In this document: positions 1-7,071 of the stretch, one piece after another
Layout: the number at the start of each line of letters is the position of its first letter
Numbering within the stretch: position 1 is the first letter of the stretch
Assembly: GCA_013138855.1 (NCBI GenBank)
Contig: WTBX01000274.1
Span: 1 to 13,756, forward strand
DNA length: 13,756 nt
Source: Methylococcaceae bacterium
Lineage (GTDB): Bacteria > Pseudomonadota > Gammaproteobacteria > Methylococcales > Methylomonadaceae
Reading direction: 5' to 3'
Notes under the pieces: model-generated
The model's database searches: none
The model's input: the letters and a program-made list of their open reading frames with translations, nothing else
What the model was told of the DNA's origin: nothing
Translations under genes and position numbers: made by a program

Positions 1-68
1 CCTGTTCTATCGCCTTTTACCGCGCCTTCGTTGAGGATTTTGTCTAAGAGTTGTAGATATTGCTGCAT
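1..68 (-). CDS. thyA: Thymidylate synthase, N-terminal fragment (runs off left edge)
   Basis: Reading the minus strand from an ATG at 68-66 gives MQQYLQLLDKILNEGAVKGD followed by R-T-G. This matches the very start of ThyA, which in gammaproteobacteria begins with M-x-Q-Y-L-x-L and reaches a conserved D-R-T-G that opens the folate/dUMP-binding region. ThyA methylates dUMP to dTMP using methylene-tetrahydrofolate in the cytoplasm. Only 22 full codons are inside the window, so the catalytic cysteine cannot be checked. No strong Shine-Dalgarno is visible before the ATG. It lies downstream of the AsmA-family gene in the same orientation, separated by 258 bases that hold a large palindromic element. 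The call rests on a short but characteristic stretch. Confidence 0.8.
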   Translation of the reverse strand, partial: MQQYLQLLDKILNEGAVKGDRT

Positions 69-95
69 AGTTTCTGTGCTTGGGAAAGGAGGGAA

Positions 96-297
96 GTGAA
101 AAAAACATATTTTTTCATTGACGTTCCAAATTAAAAAATTAGCTTATGATTTGGAGTCCAATAGCTTTAGCTATTGGTGTGAAGAGTTAGAAGAAATAGC
201 CTGTTTTAAACTCGCCAATAGCTAAAGCTATTGGACTCCGCTTTTTATATTCTAAACATCAAGGTATTTGAAAACGTGAAAAAACGTGTTTTTTCAC
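96..297. repeat. Nested palindromic element (MITE- or BIME-like) between asmA and thyA
   Basis: Two inverted-repeat layers are visible. The inner arms, 153-177 and 215-239, are perfect 25-bp reverse complements. Each contains a near-palindrome of its own, CCAATAGCTTTAGCTATTGG in the left arm (158-177). Outside them are two small hairpins, 96-118 and 276-297. The right one is a perfect 10-bp stem (GTGAAAAAAC/GTTTTTTCAC). The left one has the same GTGAAAAAA...TTTTTTCA form and also resembles the right one in inverted orientation. No coding potential was seen. The size and nested symmetry suggest a non-autonomous mobile element or repetitive extragenic palindrome. No target-site duplication could be identified with confidence. 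Confidence 0.75.
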
Positions 298-326
298 TCC
301 TCTGTGTAACATTAGTTAATGGGCGT

Positions 327-2384
327 TTAAAAGAATTTTTTTAAGAAATCTTCTACTTTTTCAGGAAGGTTTTCATCAAGGCTATCTAACACTTTATCAA
401 TTTTATCTTTATTTTTTGCCAAGAGTGTTTTAGCAATGTCTAGGCGTGGTTTAGGCTTATCAAAAGTCCCCGTGACATTAATAAATATGGGTTGACTACT
501 AAGAACTTCAGGACTGTCTGCCGTAGCTTTTTGTTTGATACGAATCGCTTTAAGTTGATAATTTAACTCATCGGTCATTAAACTGGCATTACCACTGCCT
601 GACACTCGAATTTTAGAAGACAATGCTAGTAAATCATTAGTTTGGACTAAACCATCACTAATATTCGCAGTCGCACTAATTTTAGAAAAAGTGCTTTGAT
701 TGTTGTGGTGATTTTCAGGCATCGGTGTTCCTTTAATCAAAGCTTTACCTTTATCAATCATGCTTTGAATATTAAAACCTTTGATGATGCCATTTTTAAA
801 AACAAAACTAAGCTGACCTTTGAGTGAAGATTTTATCGCGTCGCGGGTATTACCGTGTCCTGTTAATTTCGCGCTGATATTTACCGACCCCGTCATCTTT
901 GATTCGCCTTTTATATCTTCTAATAATGGCTCAAGCTGAATATTATTCAGTTGTTCATTTAAGCTTAAAACAGGCTGGGCAGGATTGACATTTAGCTTAA
1001 AGCCGCCTTGATAAGAGCCTTCATAAAATTGTTTAATGTCCTGCCTGCCTTGCACAATGCCTTCTTTTGCATCCAGTTTTAGCGTTAAACCTTGCATCTT
1101 TAAGTCATTTATTTTTAATTCTTCAATGACAATTTGTCCTGTTGCATTAAGTTTTCTTAAGGTTTCTACAGGGAATAAAGACGCGCCTATCGCTGCTGCA
1201 CTGGCGGGTGTTGCTATGTCTTTAGTTTTATTTTTATCTTTAGGGGGGAGATAGCGATCGGCATTAATTCTATCTAAGGCTAGATTAAATGTAATGGCAG
1301 GGTCTGCAAAATCGCTAATTTCTACCGTCCCTTTAAGCGTGGTTTCATCTAATTTAATGTTTATATCATCAATTTTAAGCTGTTGTGAGTTTGCCTGTAA
1401 TTTAAACGCTAGCTCTAAATCATTAAGGGCTTTGTCATCTGCTCTTTTTGGCAGTTTGACTTCCATTTTATTCAAAAATTTAGCAATATTAAAATTCGAA
1501 AGCGCAACACTTAGCTTAATCTGGGCTTGTTCTTTAAGGTAAGCATCTACCTTCGCGCTGATTTTTAATTCACCACTGCTAAGCTTTAAATCAGAAAGTT
1601 GAAAATGCTGTGCCGTTTTATCTAGCATTGCATTTGCAAAGAGATGTAGATTTAATTCGCCTGTTGGAATTGATACGCCTTTACTATTAATATTTAATTT
1701 AATATCTTTCAGATAAAATTTTTGCAGGCTGTCGCTAACGATTAAGCCCCCCGAAAAATTAATTAATTGGTTTAATGCGGGTTGTTTGTTGATTGCTTTA
1801 AACGATAAAGTGATGGGAACTTGCTGATTAAACGTTAGTTTATCGACTTTTAAGCGCATATCTTTGATTTCGATATGCTGCCCTGATTGCAAGTCATCCC
1901 AAATAATAGCGGCATCATCAATCACTAACCCTGCAATGGCAAGAATTGCTAATGGGTTGCCATTTTTAGTCTCTTTTTTTTCTGATTTTAAATCATCCCA
2001 ATTAGTGATGCCTTGTTTATTTTTACTTAAATGTAAACGTAAGCCTTTAAAAACAATTTCACTGACATCAAGCTGTTTTGAAAGTAAGGGGATTAGCTTA
2101 ACGTTGAGTTCACTTTGTTGTATTTGTGCAAAATGAGGTTCGCTAAAACCTTGAGCATTACTCAGTTTAATTTGACCTGTAGTAATCCCTAACCAAGGAA
2201 AAATGGATAATTTCAAGTTGCCGTTAATCGTTAGGGTTCTACCTGTTTGCTCTTTAACAGCCGCCTCTATCTCTGCCTTAAAATCATTAGGATCTATCAA
2301 AAAAGGAAGACACAATGCAGTAACCAATACTAAGCCTGTTAAAGCGGTCAGTATTGATAAGATGATTTTGAGTGGTTTTCTCAT
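327..2384 (-). CDS. AsmA family protein
   Basis: This 685-residue protein has the layout of the AsmA family: one N-terminal membrane anchor (about residues 7-29), then a long beta-rich periplasmic region. Just after the anchor it carries the family signature, with F-K-A-E-I-E-A-A-V, G-R-T-L-T-I-N-G and the S-I-F-P-W-L-G block around residues 35-67. A conserved AsmA-like C-terminal domain with L-N-Y-Q-L lies near residues 605-620. AsmA-like proteins are linked to outer-membrane biogenesis and, for the wider superfamily, phospholipid movement across the envelope. It is somewhat longer than the roughly 617-residue E. coli AsmA. The ATG at 2384 is preceded only by a weak GAG ribosome site. The gene is divergent from the small membrane protein at 2542 and has thyA downstream on the same strand. 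The family is clear; the exact paralogue and substrate are not. Confidence 0.88.
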   Translation of the reverse strand: MRKPLKIILSILTALTGLVLVTALCLPFLIDPNDFKAEIEAAVKEQTGRTLTINGNLKLSIFPWLGITTGQIKLSNAQGFSEPHFAQIQQSELNVKLIPLLSKQLDVSEIVFKGLRLHLSKNKQGITNWDDLKSEKKETKNGNPLAILAIAGLVIDDAAIIWDDLQSGQHIEIKDMRLKVDKLTFNQQVPITLSFKAINKQPALNQLINFSGGLIVSDSLQKFYLKDIKLNINSKGVSIPTGELNLHLFANAMLDKTAQHFQLSDLKLSSGELKISAKVDAYLKEQAQIKLSVALSNFNIAKFLNKMEVKLPKRADDKALNDLELAFKLQANSQQLKIDDINIKLDETTLKGTVEISDFADPAITFNLALDRINADRYLPPKDKNKTKDIATPASAAAIGASLFPVETLRKLNATGQIVIEELKINDLKMQGLTLKLDAKEGIVQGRQDIKQFYEGSYQGGFKLNVNPAQPVLSLNEQLNNIQLEPLLEDIKGESKMTGSVNISAKLTGHGNTRDAIKSSLKGQLSFVFKNGIIKGFNIQSMIDKGKALIKGTPMPENHHNNQSTFSKISATANISDGLVQTNDLLALSSKIRVSGSGNASLMTDELNYQLKAIRIKQKATADSPEVLSSQPIFINVTGTFDKPKPRLDIAKTLLAKNKDKIDKVLDSLDENLPEKVEDFLKKFF

Positions 2385-2541
2385 GGCAATCTCGGCAATT
2401 TAGGTGTCATAATAAAAAATATCGAATATGATTAGCGTTTTATGAACACTTTTTGAATGGTTTTATAGGCTAGATTTTAACGACATTTAGCCTCAAATCA
2501 ATATAAAAAGTGTGTTTAATCATTATTAACGAGGAACAAAG

Positions 2542-2790
2542 ATGTTTATTTTAGCGAAATTGATAGGTATTGGCGTATTAGTTTGGTTTGCAATGACAGG
2601 AAAAGAACAAGGTGAGTATTGGCTTAGATGGGCAATCGTCGGTTTATTAGGCTTCTGGATAACGTGGTTTATGGTTTACTTCACGCTAGGAATGCCTATT
2701 TTACCTACTGTTGCAGCATTAGCCGCTGCGGTGCTTATTAGAAAAAAATTATTACACGATGCTAAAAAATCCAAAGAAGCCAGTGTATAA
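2542..2790 (+). CDS. Small two-helix membrane protein, unknown function
   Basis: An 82-residue protein with two hydrophobic segments (about residues 4-20, then 28-66, which may be one or two further passes) and a basic tail (R-K-K-L-L...K-K-S-K) likely to stay in the cytoplasm. A good ribosome site, GAGGAA, lies 7 bases before the ATG, and a strong hairpin terminator follows the stop within a few bases, so this is a real single-gene unit despite its size. I do not recognise the family. It is divergent from the AsmA-like gene, with 157 bases between them that must hold both promoters, and convergent with the peroxiredoxin gene. A role at the inner membrane is all that can be inferred. Confidence 0.75.
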   Translation: MFILAKLIGIGVLVWFAMTGKEQGEYWLRWAIVGLLGFWITWFMVYFTLGMPILPTVAALAAAVLIRKKLLHDAKKSKEASV

Positions 2791-2824
2791 AAAAAGCGCG
2801 TCGTGTTATCACGACGCGCCTTTT
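2791..2824. terminator. Bidirectional intrinsic terminator
   Basis: A perfect 10-bp GC-rich stem, GCGCGTCGTG (2796-2805) with CACGACGCGC (2810-2819), encloses a TTAT loop. On the plus strand it is followed by C-TTTT, ending the small membrane protein gene. On the minus strand it is followed by a run of seven T, ending the peroxiredoxin gene. The position between two convergent stop codons (2790 and 2856) fits a shared terminator. Confidence 0.9.
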
Positions 2825-2855
2825 CAGCGGGGTTTACTTTAACAGCAGAAAGCTA

Positions 2856-3461
2856 TTACAAGTTATCCGCATTTTCATCTAAATATTTAGCAACACCGTT
2901 AGGACTGGCATCCATACCTTTGTCACCTTTAGTCCAACCCGCTGGGCAAACTTCACCGTTTTCTTCAAAGAAATCTAACGCATCAACCATACGTAACATT
3001 TCATCCATGTTACGGCCTAGTGGTAAGTCATTAACGACTTGATGACGAACAATACCGTTTTTATCAATTAAAAAGCTACCACGATAAGCAACCGCTGGAG
3101 CTGCTGCTTCAACATCGTAATCCTGACAAATGCTGTGAGCCATATCCGCTGCCATTGTATAACGAACAGGACCAATTCCGCCTTCATTGATAGGTGTGTT
3201 ACGCCACGCATTATGAGTAAAATGAGAGTCAATTGACACCGCAATGACTTCAACGCCACGGCTGGTAAATTCGTCCATACGGTGATCTAGTGCAATCAAC
3301 TCACTTGGGCAAACAAAAGTAAAATCTAATGGGTAAAACATGATAAACGCATATTTACCTTGTGTTGCCTCCGAAAAGCTGAATGAATCAACAATTTGAC
3401 CATCGCCTAACACCGCTGGCACTGTAAAATCAGGGGCTTGTTTACCTACTAATACACTCAT
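2856..3461 (-). CDS. Typical 2-Cys peroxiredoxin (AhpC/Prx1 type)
   Basis: A 201-residue thiol peroxidase that reduces hydrogen peroxide and organic peroxides in the cytoplasm. The peroxidatic site P-L-D-F-T-F-V-C-P is present, with Cys51 and Thr48. The resolving cysteine sits in the E-V-C-P-A-G-W motif at Cys172, giving the two-cysteine intersubunit disulfide arrangement. A G-G-I-G loop is present, but the C-terminal Tyr-Phe motif of peroxide-sensitive enzymes is not obvious (the tail reads K-Y-L-D-E-N). I chose the ATG at 3461 because GGAG lies 8 bases upstream and the protein then starts M-S-V-L-V-G-K, as in the family. The open frame extends to 3521, but the extra 20 residues are hydrophobic and lack a ribosome site. 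It is divergent from the AP2-like gene and ends at a shared terminator. The electron donor is not encoded nearby. Confidence 0.95.
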   Translation of the reverse strand: MSVLVGKQAPDFTVPAVLGDGQIVDSFSFSEATQGKYAFIMFYPLDFTFVCPSELIALDHRMDEFTSRGVEVIAVSIDSHFTHNAWRNTPINEGGIGPVRYTMAADMAHSICQDYDVEAAAPAVAYRGSFLIDKNGIVRHQVVNDLPLGRNMDEMLRMVDALDFFEENGEVCPAGWTKGDKGMDASPNGVAKYLDENADNL

Positions 3462-3564
3462 TTTATTATCTCCAAATATGTTATAAAACAAAAGGTTATA
3501 AAGTAAAAATAAAAACCACAAACTGTGGATATTTTTTATTCTACACTAAAATAGTCGGGAATTG

Positions 3565-3580
3565 TTTAATAATTATTAAA
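3565..3580. promoter_or_regulatory. Perfect 16-bp palindrome, possible operator
   Basis: TTTAATAATTATTAAA is a perfect dyad between the divergent peroxiredoxin and AP2-like genes, 8 bases upstream of a possible -35 box at 3589. A symmetric AT-rich site here fits a dimeric regulator, but an AT-rich palindrome can also arise by chance in this background. Confidence 0.3.
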
Positions 3581-3588
3581 TTTTTTAC

Positions 3589-3617
3589 TTGCATTTACAA
3601 TTACGAATCGGCATAAT
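3589..3617 (+). promoter_or_regulatory. Possible sigma-70 promoter for the AP2-like gene
   Basis: TTGCAT (3589-3594) and CATAAT (3612-3617) are separated by 17 bases. The -10 box matches five of six consensus positions; the -35 is weak. Transcription from here would give a leader of about 115 bases containing the overlapping hairpins described separately. Confidence 0.4.
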
Positions 3618-3629
3618 TTGTAAGCATTG

Positions 3630-3681
3630 GATTACAACAAAAATCTTGTAATCTTAATTTGTCTTCATCGACAAGATTTTT
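3630..3681 (+). promoter_or_regulatory. Leader with two mutually exclusive hairpins
   Basis: Hairpin A pairs GATTACAA (3630-3637) with TTGTAATC (3646-3653), a perfect 8-bp stem. Hairpin B pairs AAAAATCTTGT (3639-3649) with ACAAGATTTTT (3671-3681), a perfect 11-bp stem. Both use bases 3646-3649, so they cannot form together. Hairpin B ends in a U-rich arm, like a weak terminator, which would make hairpin A an anti-terminator. Stem GC is low, so strength is uncertain. No known riboswitch was recognised. Confidence 0.35.
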
Positions 3682-3738
3682 AACGACTTCTTAGCCGCAT
3701 AACCCCGCTGCTAAATAGACTTGAGTAGAGTAATTACG

Positions 3739-4248
3739 ATGGCTAAACATAAACATATAACAGAACCCGATACTTTTGGATTTCAAGTTCGTATCGTAAG
3801 ACGCGGTAAAGAAACTAGCCGCTATTTTTCACATAAACTTTGGGGAAACAAAGCGAAATCGTTGCAAGCGGCTATTGCATGGCGCGACCAAATGCTTGTC
3901 GTTTTAAAAGGTAGCAGAACACGCTTTCTTAAACCGCCTAAAAATAAAACGACAACGGGCGTTACGGGTGTTTCCAGAACCATTAAATACGATCACCGTA
4001 AAGATAAAAGCTATTTATGCTATACCGTTTTTTGGGTAAAAGAGCGTAAATCTAAAAATAAAACTTTTCAAGTAGGTAATGTAGATACTATTACGGCTGA
4101 TGATGAATTACATGCTTTCCGCACAGCACGGTTATTTAGACATTGCTATGAGCATTCTATAGACCATGATATTCCCTTTAACGACGAGAAATTTGTGGGC
4201 TGGAAAAAAGTACGTTTTTATGAAAATGTGAATTTAAATGCAGCTTAA
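3739..4248 (+). CDS. AP2/ERF-like protein with two domain units
   Basis: A basic 169-residue protein with two similar units. Unit 1 (about residues 9-55) reads F-Q-V-R-I-V-R-R-G-K, then S-R-Y-F-S, W-G and a helix A-A-I-A-W-R-D. Unit 2 (about residues 74-135) opens with G-V-T-G-V-S-R, continues with V-F-W-V-K-E-R-K-S-K-N-K-T-F-Q-V-G and ends in a helix containing F-R-T-A-R-L-F-R. This three-strand-plus-helix pattern, with K-x-K-x-F in the last strand, is that of bacterial AP2-like DNA-binding domains, best known from homing endonucleases and integrases. Here no nuclease or recombinase domain is attached, so it may be a stand-alone DNA-binding protein. The ATG at 3739 is preferred; a TTG at 3721 in frame would add six residues. 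Neither has a strong ribosome site. It is monocistronic, with a terminator downstream. Family assignment is by pattern only. Confidence 0.65.
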   Translation: MAKHKHITEPDTFGFQVRIVRRGKETSRYFSHKLWGNKAKSLQAAIAWRDQMLVVLKGSRTRFLKPPKNKTTTGVTGVSRTIKYDHRKDKSYLCYTVFWVKERKSKNKTFQVGNVDTITADDELHAFRTARLFRHCYEHSIDHDIPFNDEKFVGWKKVRFYENVNLNAA

Positions 4249-4269
4249 AAGGTTGAATTAGAACAATTT

Positions 4270-4303
4270 AAAAGCACCGTTATAATTGAGTAAGGGTGCT
4301 TTT
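4270..4303 (+). terminator. Intrinsic terminator after the AP2-like gene
   Basis: AAAAGCACC (4270-4278) pairs with GGTGCTTTT (4295-4303) around a 16-base loop, and the descending arm ends in a T run. It begins 22 bases after the stop codon and ends this single-gene unit. Confidence 0.7.
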
Positions 4304-4612
4304 AATATTATTCATCTCAAATAATAGCTAGCACAATGACCCTGTATAAATTCTTCCTATAAATCTTACTGACTAACTTCCTGCCTTTCTTTAGTATCAA
4401 GCATCCTCTAACATAAACAAATAATGCAGCCTACCTTAAAGAACTAAGCCTTAATATCAAGCTGTTTTTACAGACCCTTCCCAAAAATAATAACACAACA
4501 AAATACCGTCAAATGCTTGAAAAATGACGACCTGCCCCCAAAATATTTATTTGATTCTAGTACAAACAAGGCTTGCTTTGTTATTTATTAACCTCTTTAT
4601 ACAGGAAATCTC
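4304..4612. other. Non-coding upstream region of pgk
   Basis: No gene, RNA or clear repeat was found in these 309 bases. The region must contain the pgk promoter, but no convincing pair of -35 and -10 boxes stands out. A small hairpin, AACAAGGC (4565-4572) with GCTTTGTT (4575-4582), lies about 30 bases before the pgk start. AGGAAA, 6 bases before the ATG, is the ribosome site. Confidence 0.5.
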
Positions 4613-5791
4613 ATGCCCATCATAAAAATGTCCGATCTGGACTTATCTAATAAACGAGTACTTATTCGCCAAGATTTAAACGTACCCGTCAAAGATGGAA
4701 AGGTCACAAGTGATTTACGTATTAAGGCCAGTGTTCCTACCATAGAAAAAGCTTTAGCAGCGGGCGCGGCTGTGATGGTTATGTCGCATTTAGGTCGTCC
4801 TACAGAGGGCGAATATAATGAAGAGTTCAGCTTAAAACCTGTCGCTGAACGTTTAGCTGAATTATTGGGTAAGCCTGTTCGTTTAGAAAAAGAATGGTTA
4901 GCAGGCGTTGAAATTAACGCTGGCGAAGTGGTTTTATGTGAAAACGTGCGTTTTAATATCGGTGAAAAGAAAAATAATGCCGATTTAGGTAAAAAAATGG
5001 CAGGTCTGTGTGATATTTTCGTTATGGATGCTTTCGGAACTGCACATAGAGCGCAAGCATCCACTCACAGTGTGGGTGAACACGCAACAGTCGCTTGTGC
5101 AGGCCCTTTACTTGCCAATGAGCTAGAAGCGTTAGGTAAGGCTTTAGAGCAGCCAGAAAAGCCCTTGGTTGCGATTGTAGGCGGTTCTAAGGTTTCAACT
5201 AAATTAACGGTTTTAGATTCTTTATCGTCTAAAGTTGACCAATTAATTGTTGGCGGGGGTATTGCGAATACTTTTATTGCAGCGGCAGGTTTTCCTGTGG
5301 GCAAATCTTTATACGAAGCAGATTTAATTGAAGAAGCTAAACGCTTAATGGCAGTCGCTAAAGAAAGTGGCTCGGATATTCCCGTTCCTGTTGATGTGGT
5401 TTGTGCTAAAGAATTTTCAGAAGATGCAGCCGCGACCGTTAAAAAAGTTGCCGATGTTGAAGACGATGATTTGATTTTAGATATTGGCCCTGAAACGGCT
5501 AAACAATATGCTGAAATTTTAAGTACCGCTAAAACGATTGTTTGGAATGGTCCTGTGGGCGTATTTGAAATTGACCAATTTGCTGAAGGCACTAAAACTT
5601 TATCAGCAGCGATTGCAGCAAGCCCTGCATTTTCAATTGCAGGCGGTGGTGACACTTTAGCGGCTATTGATAAATATGGTATTAGCGAACAAGTTTCTTA
5701 CACTTCTACAGGTGGCGGCGCTTTCCTTGAATTTTTAGAAGGCAAAACATTACCAGCGGTAGCGATGTTAGCTAAACGTGGCGCGGAATAA
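4613..5791 (+). CDS. pgk: Phosphoglycerate kinase
   Basis: A 392-residue enzyme that transfers the acyl phosphate of 1,3-bisphosphoglycerate to ADP in glycolysis, or runs in reverse during gluconeogenesis and carbon fixation. Family motifs appear in order: I-R-Q-D-L-N-V-P-V and S-H-L-G-R-P in the N-terminal substrate domain, D-A-F-G-T-A-H-R-A, G-G-S-K-V-S-T-K at the hinge side, G-G-G-I-A-N-T-F, W-N-G-P-V-G-V-F-E and the nucleotide-site G-G-G-D-T near the C-terminus. Length is normal and no key motif is missing. The ATG at 4613 gives the usual gammaproteobacterial start (x-I-K-M-S-D-L-D-L) and has AGGAAA upstream. Neither gap nor fba is adjacent here, unlike the common gap-pgk-fba cluster; it stands alone between non-coding regions. 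Regulation is not visible. Confidence 0.98.
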   Translation: MPIIKMSDLDLSNKRVLIRQDLNVPVKDGKVTSDLRIKASVPTIEKALAAGAAVMVMSHLGRPTEGEYNEEFSLKPVAERLAELLGKPVRLEKEWLAGVEINAGEVVLCENVRFNIGEKKNNADLGKKMAGLCDIFVMDAFGTAHRAQASTHSVGEHATVACAGPLLANELEALGKALEQPEKPLVAIVGGSKVSTKLTVLDSLSSKVDQLIVGGGIANTFIAAAGFPVGKSLYEADLIEEAKRLMAVAKESGSDIPVPVDVVCAKEFSEDAAATVKKVADVEDDDLILDIGPETAKQYAEILSTAKTIVWNGPVGVFEIDQFAEGTKTLSAAIAASPAFSIAGGGDTLAAIDKYGISEQVSYTSTGGGAFLEFLEGKTLPAVAMLAKRGAE

Positions 5792-5805
5792 ATAAGCTCT
5801 AAGCT

Positions 5806-5838
5806 AGACCTCGAAGGTTTTAAAAACCTTCGAGGTCT
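5806..5838. repeat. 33-nt palindrome, copy 1 (AGACCTC family)
   Basis: AGACCTCGAAGGTTTT (5806-5821) and its exact reverse complement (5823-5838) form a perfect 16-bp stem around a single A. It lies 14 bases after pgk and could act as a transcript end or stabiliser, although no T run follows it. A related copy of the same length lies at 6941-6973. Confidence 0.85.
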
Positions 5839-5878
5839 CAGTTCTTCATAATTCAACCCGATATAACTCCCCACCTAA

Positions 5879-6871
5879 ATGCTAGAACATGGCGGACAAC
5901 TGCGCCACGCCGCGCAGCACTACAATATTCCGCTAGACAATTGGATAGACCTTTCCACAGGTATTAATCCAAATGGTTGGAAAATCCCAGAAATCCCTGC
6001 AACGTGCTGGCAACGCCTCCCCGAAAATGATGATGGTTTATTACAAGCGGCGGCGCAGTATTATCAATGTGAAAACCTGTTAGCGGTCGCAGGCTCACAA
6101 GCGGCAATTCAATCCTTACCCTTACTCTATCGTCGCGCGAAAGTTGGCGTACTAGACCCCGCCTATGCAGAACATCAAGCCTGTTGGCAACAAGCGGGTC
6201 ATCAAATTATTCGACTAACACCAGAGACCATAGAGAAGAATCTAAGCCACTTAAATATCTTAATTATTGTTAACCCAAATAACCCTACAGGGCATTTATT
6301 TTCTAAACAACAATTATTAGACTGGCATAAAGTATTATTAGCGCGAGATGGCTTATTGATTATTGATGAGGCGTTTATGGATACTACGCCCGCGCATAGT
6401 TTAAGCACATTAAGTCCTAGAAAAGGCTTAATTATTTTACGCTCTATCGGTAAATTTTTTGGACTGGCGGGAATACGCTGTGGCTTTGTTATTGCCGACA
6501 CCAAAGTGTTAGAGACTTTGGAAGAAAAATTGGGCGCATGGCCACTTAGCCACCCGAGTCGTTATATTGCGACCAAAGCATTAAACGATCAGCACTGGCA
6601 GCAACAAACCTTAATGACACTTCCTAAACAAGCTCTACGCTTACAAACACTCTTAAATAAACAAGGCTTGCAGGTATCAGGCAGTCATGAATTATTTCAA
6701 TGGATTAAAACTAATAAAGCTGAAAGCGTACATCAACAGTTGGCTAGCCAAGGTATTTTAACGCGCTTGTTTAAGCAGCCTGAGAGCTTACGTTTTGGCT
6801 TGCCTAAAAATGAAATTGAATGGCAACAGTTGGAAGATGCCTTAGATAAAATTTATAGATTAGAAATATGA
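5879..6871 (+). CDS. cobD: L-threonine-O-3-phosphate decarboxylase-like PLP enzyme
   Basis: A 330-residue fold-type I PLP enzyme. It opens with the CobD signature H-G-G-Q-L and D-L-S-T-G-I-N-P, followed by N-P-N-N-P-T-G (residues 132-138), the cofactor aspartate in I-I-D-E-A-F (Asp163) and the Schiff-base lysine in S-I-G-K-F-F-G-L-A-G-I-R (Lys192). CobD (called CobC in some species) makes aminopropanol phosphate, which links the corrin ring to the lower nucleotide loop of cobalamin. A histidinol-phosphate aminotransferase is the main alternative, but the N-terminal H-G-G and S-T-G-I-N-P motifs favour CobD. No other cobamide gene is present in the window. There is no recognisable ribosome site before the ATG at 5879, and no B12 riboswitch was seen in the 87-base gap. 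Related palindromes lie on both sides of the gene. Confidence 0.88.
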   Translation: MLEHGGQLRHAAQHYNIPLDNWIDLSTGINPNGWKIPEIPATCWQRLPENDDGLLQAAAQYYQCENLLAVAGSQAAIQSLPLLYRRAKVGVLDPAYAEHQACWQQAGHQIIRLTPETIEKNLSHLNILIIVNPNNPTGHLFSKQQLLDWHKVLLARDGLLIIDEAFMDTTPAHSLSTLSPRKGLIILRSIGKFFGLAGIRCGFVIADTKVLETLEEKLGAWPLSHPSRYIATKALNDQHWQQQTLMTLPKQALRLQTLLNKQGLQVSGSHELFQWIKTNKAESVHQQLASQGILTRLFKQPESLRFGLPKNEIEWQQLEDALDKIYRLEI

Positions 6872-6906
6872 ATAATAGACATCTTTCCTAAATAAATAGG
6901 TGGCTC

Positions 6907-6940
6907 AGGGATGGTATCCCTCAATTAATCGTGTTTTTTT
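6907..6940 (+). terminator. Possible terminator after cobD
   Basis: AGGGAT (6907-6912) and ATCCCT (6916-6921) form a perfect 6-bp stem with a GGT loop, 35 bases past the cobD stop. A run of seven T occurs at 6934-6940, but 12 bases separate it from the stem, so termination here is uncertain. Confidence 0.3.
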
Positions 6941-6973
6941 AGACCTCCGAGGTTTTTAAAACCTCGGAGGTCT
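6941..6973. repeat. 33-nt palindrome, copy 2 (AGACCTC family)
   Basis: AGACCTCCGAGGTTTT (6941-6956) and its exact reverse complement (6958-6973) form a perfect 16-bp stem around a single T. It has the same length and outer sequence as the copy at 5806-5838. The two differ at stem positions 8 and 9, and both changes are matched on the opposite arm. It lies between the convergent cobD and permease genes. Confidence 0.85.
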
Positions 6974-7071
6974 AACACTTTTCTTTGAATGGTTAAATGA
7001 GTCCTTACAAACCTTATTCTTTAGGGCGTTAATTAGCAAAAAATGTCTAATGTTGAAATTTTTGTGTTCCC

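Noticed and set aside
86..134. AAGGAGGG followed by GTG on the plus strand, resembling a gene start
   Set aside because: The frame stops after about a dozen codons, and the GTG belongs to the left hairpin of the palindromic element.
3462..3521. N-terminal extension of the peroxiredoxin
   Set aside because: The 20 extra residues are hydrophobic and family-atypical, while the internal ATG at 3461 has a good GGAG site and gives the normal length.
4597..5655. Long open frames on the minus strand under pgk
   Set aside because: They mirror the codon bias of the strongly supported pgk gene and encode no family motifs.
5792..5878. Possible B12 riboswitch before cobD
   Set aside because: The gap is only 87 bases and is mostly the 33-nt palindrome; no B12-box-like sequence was seen.
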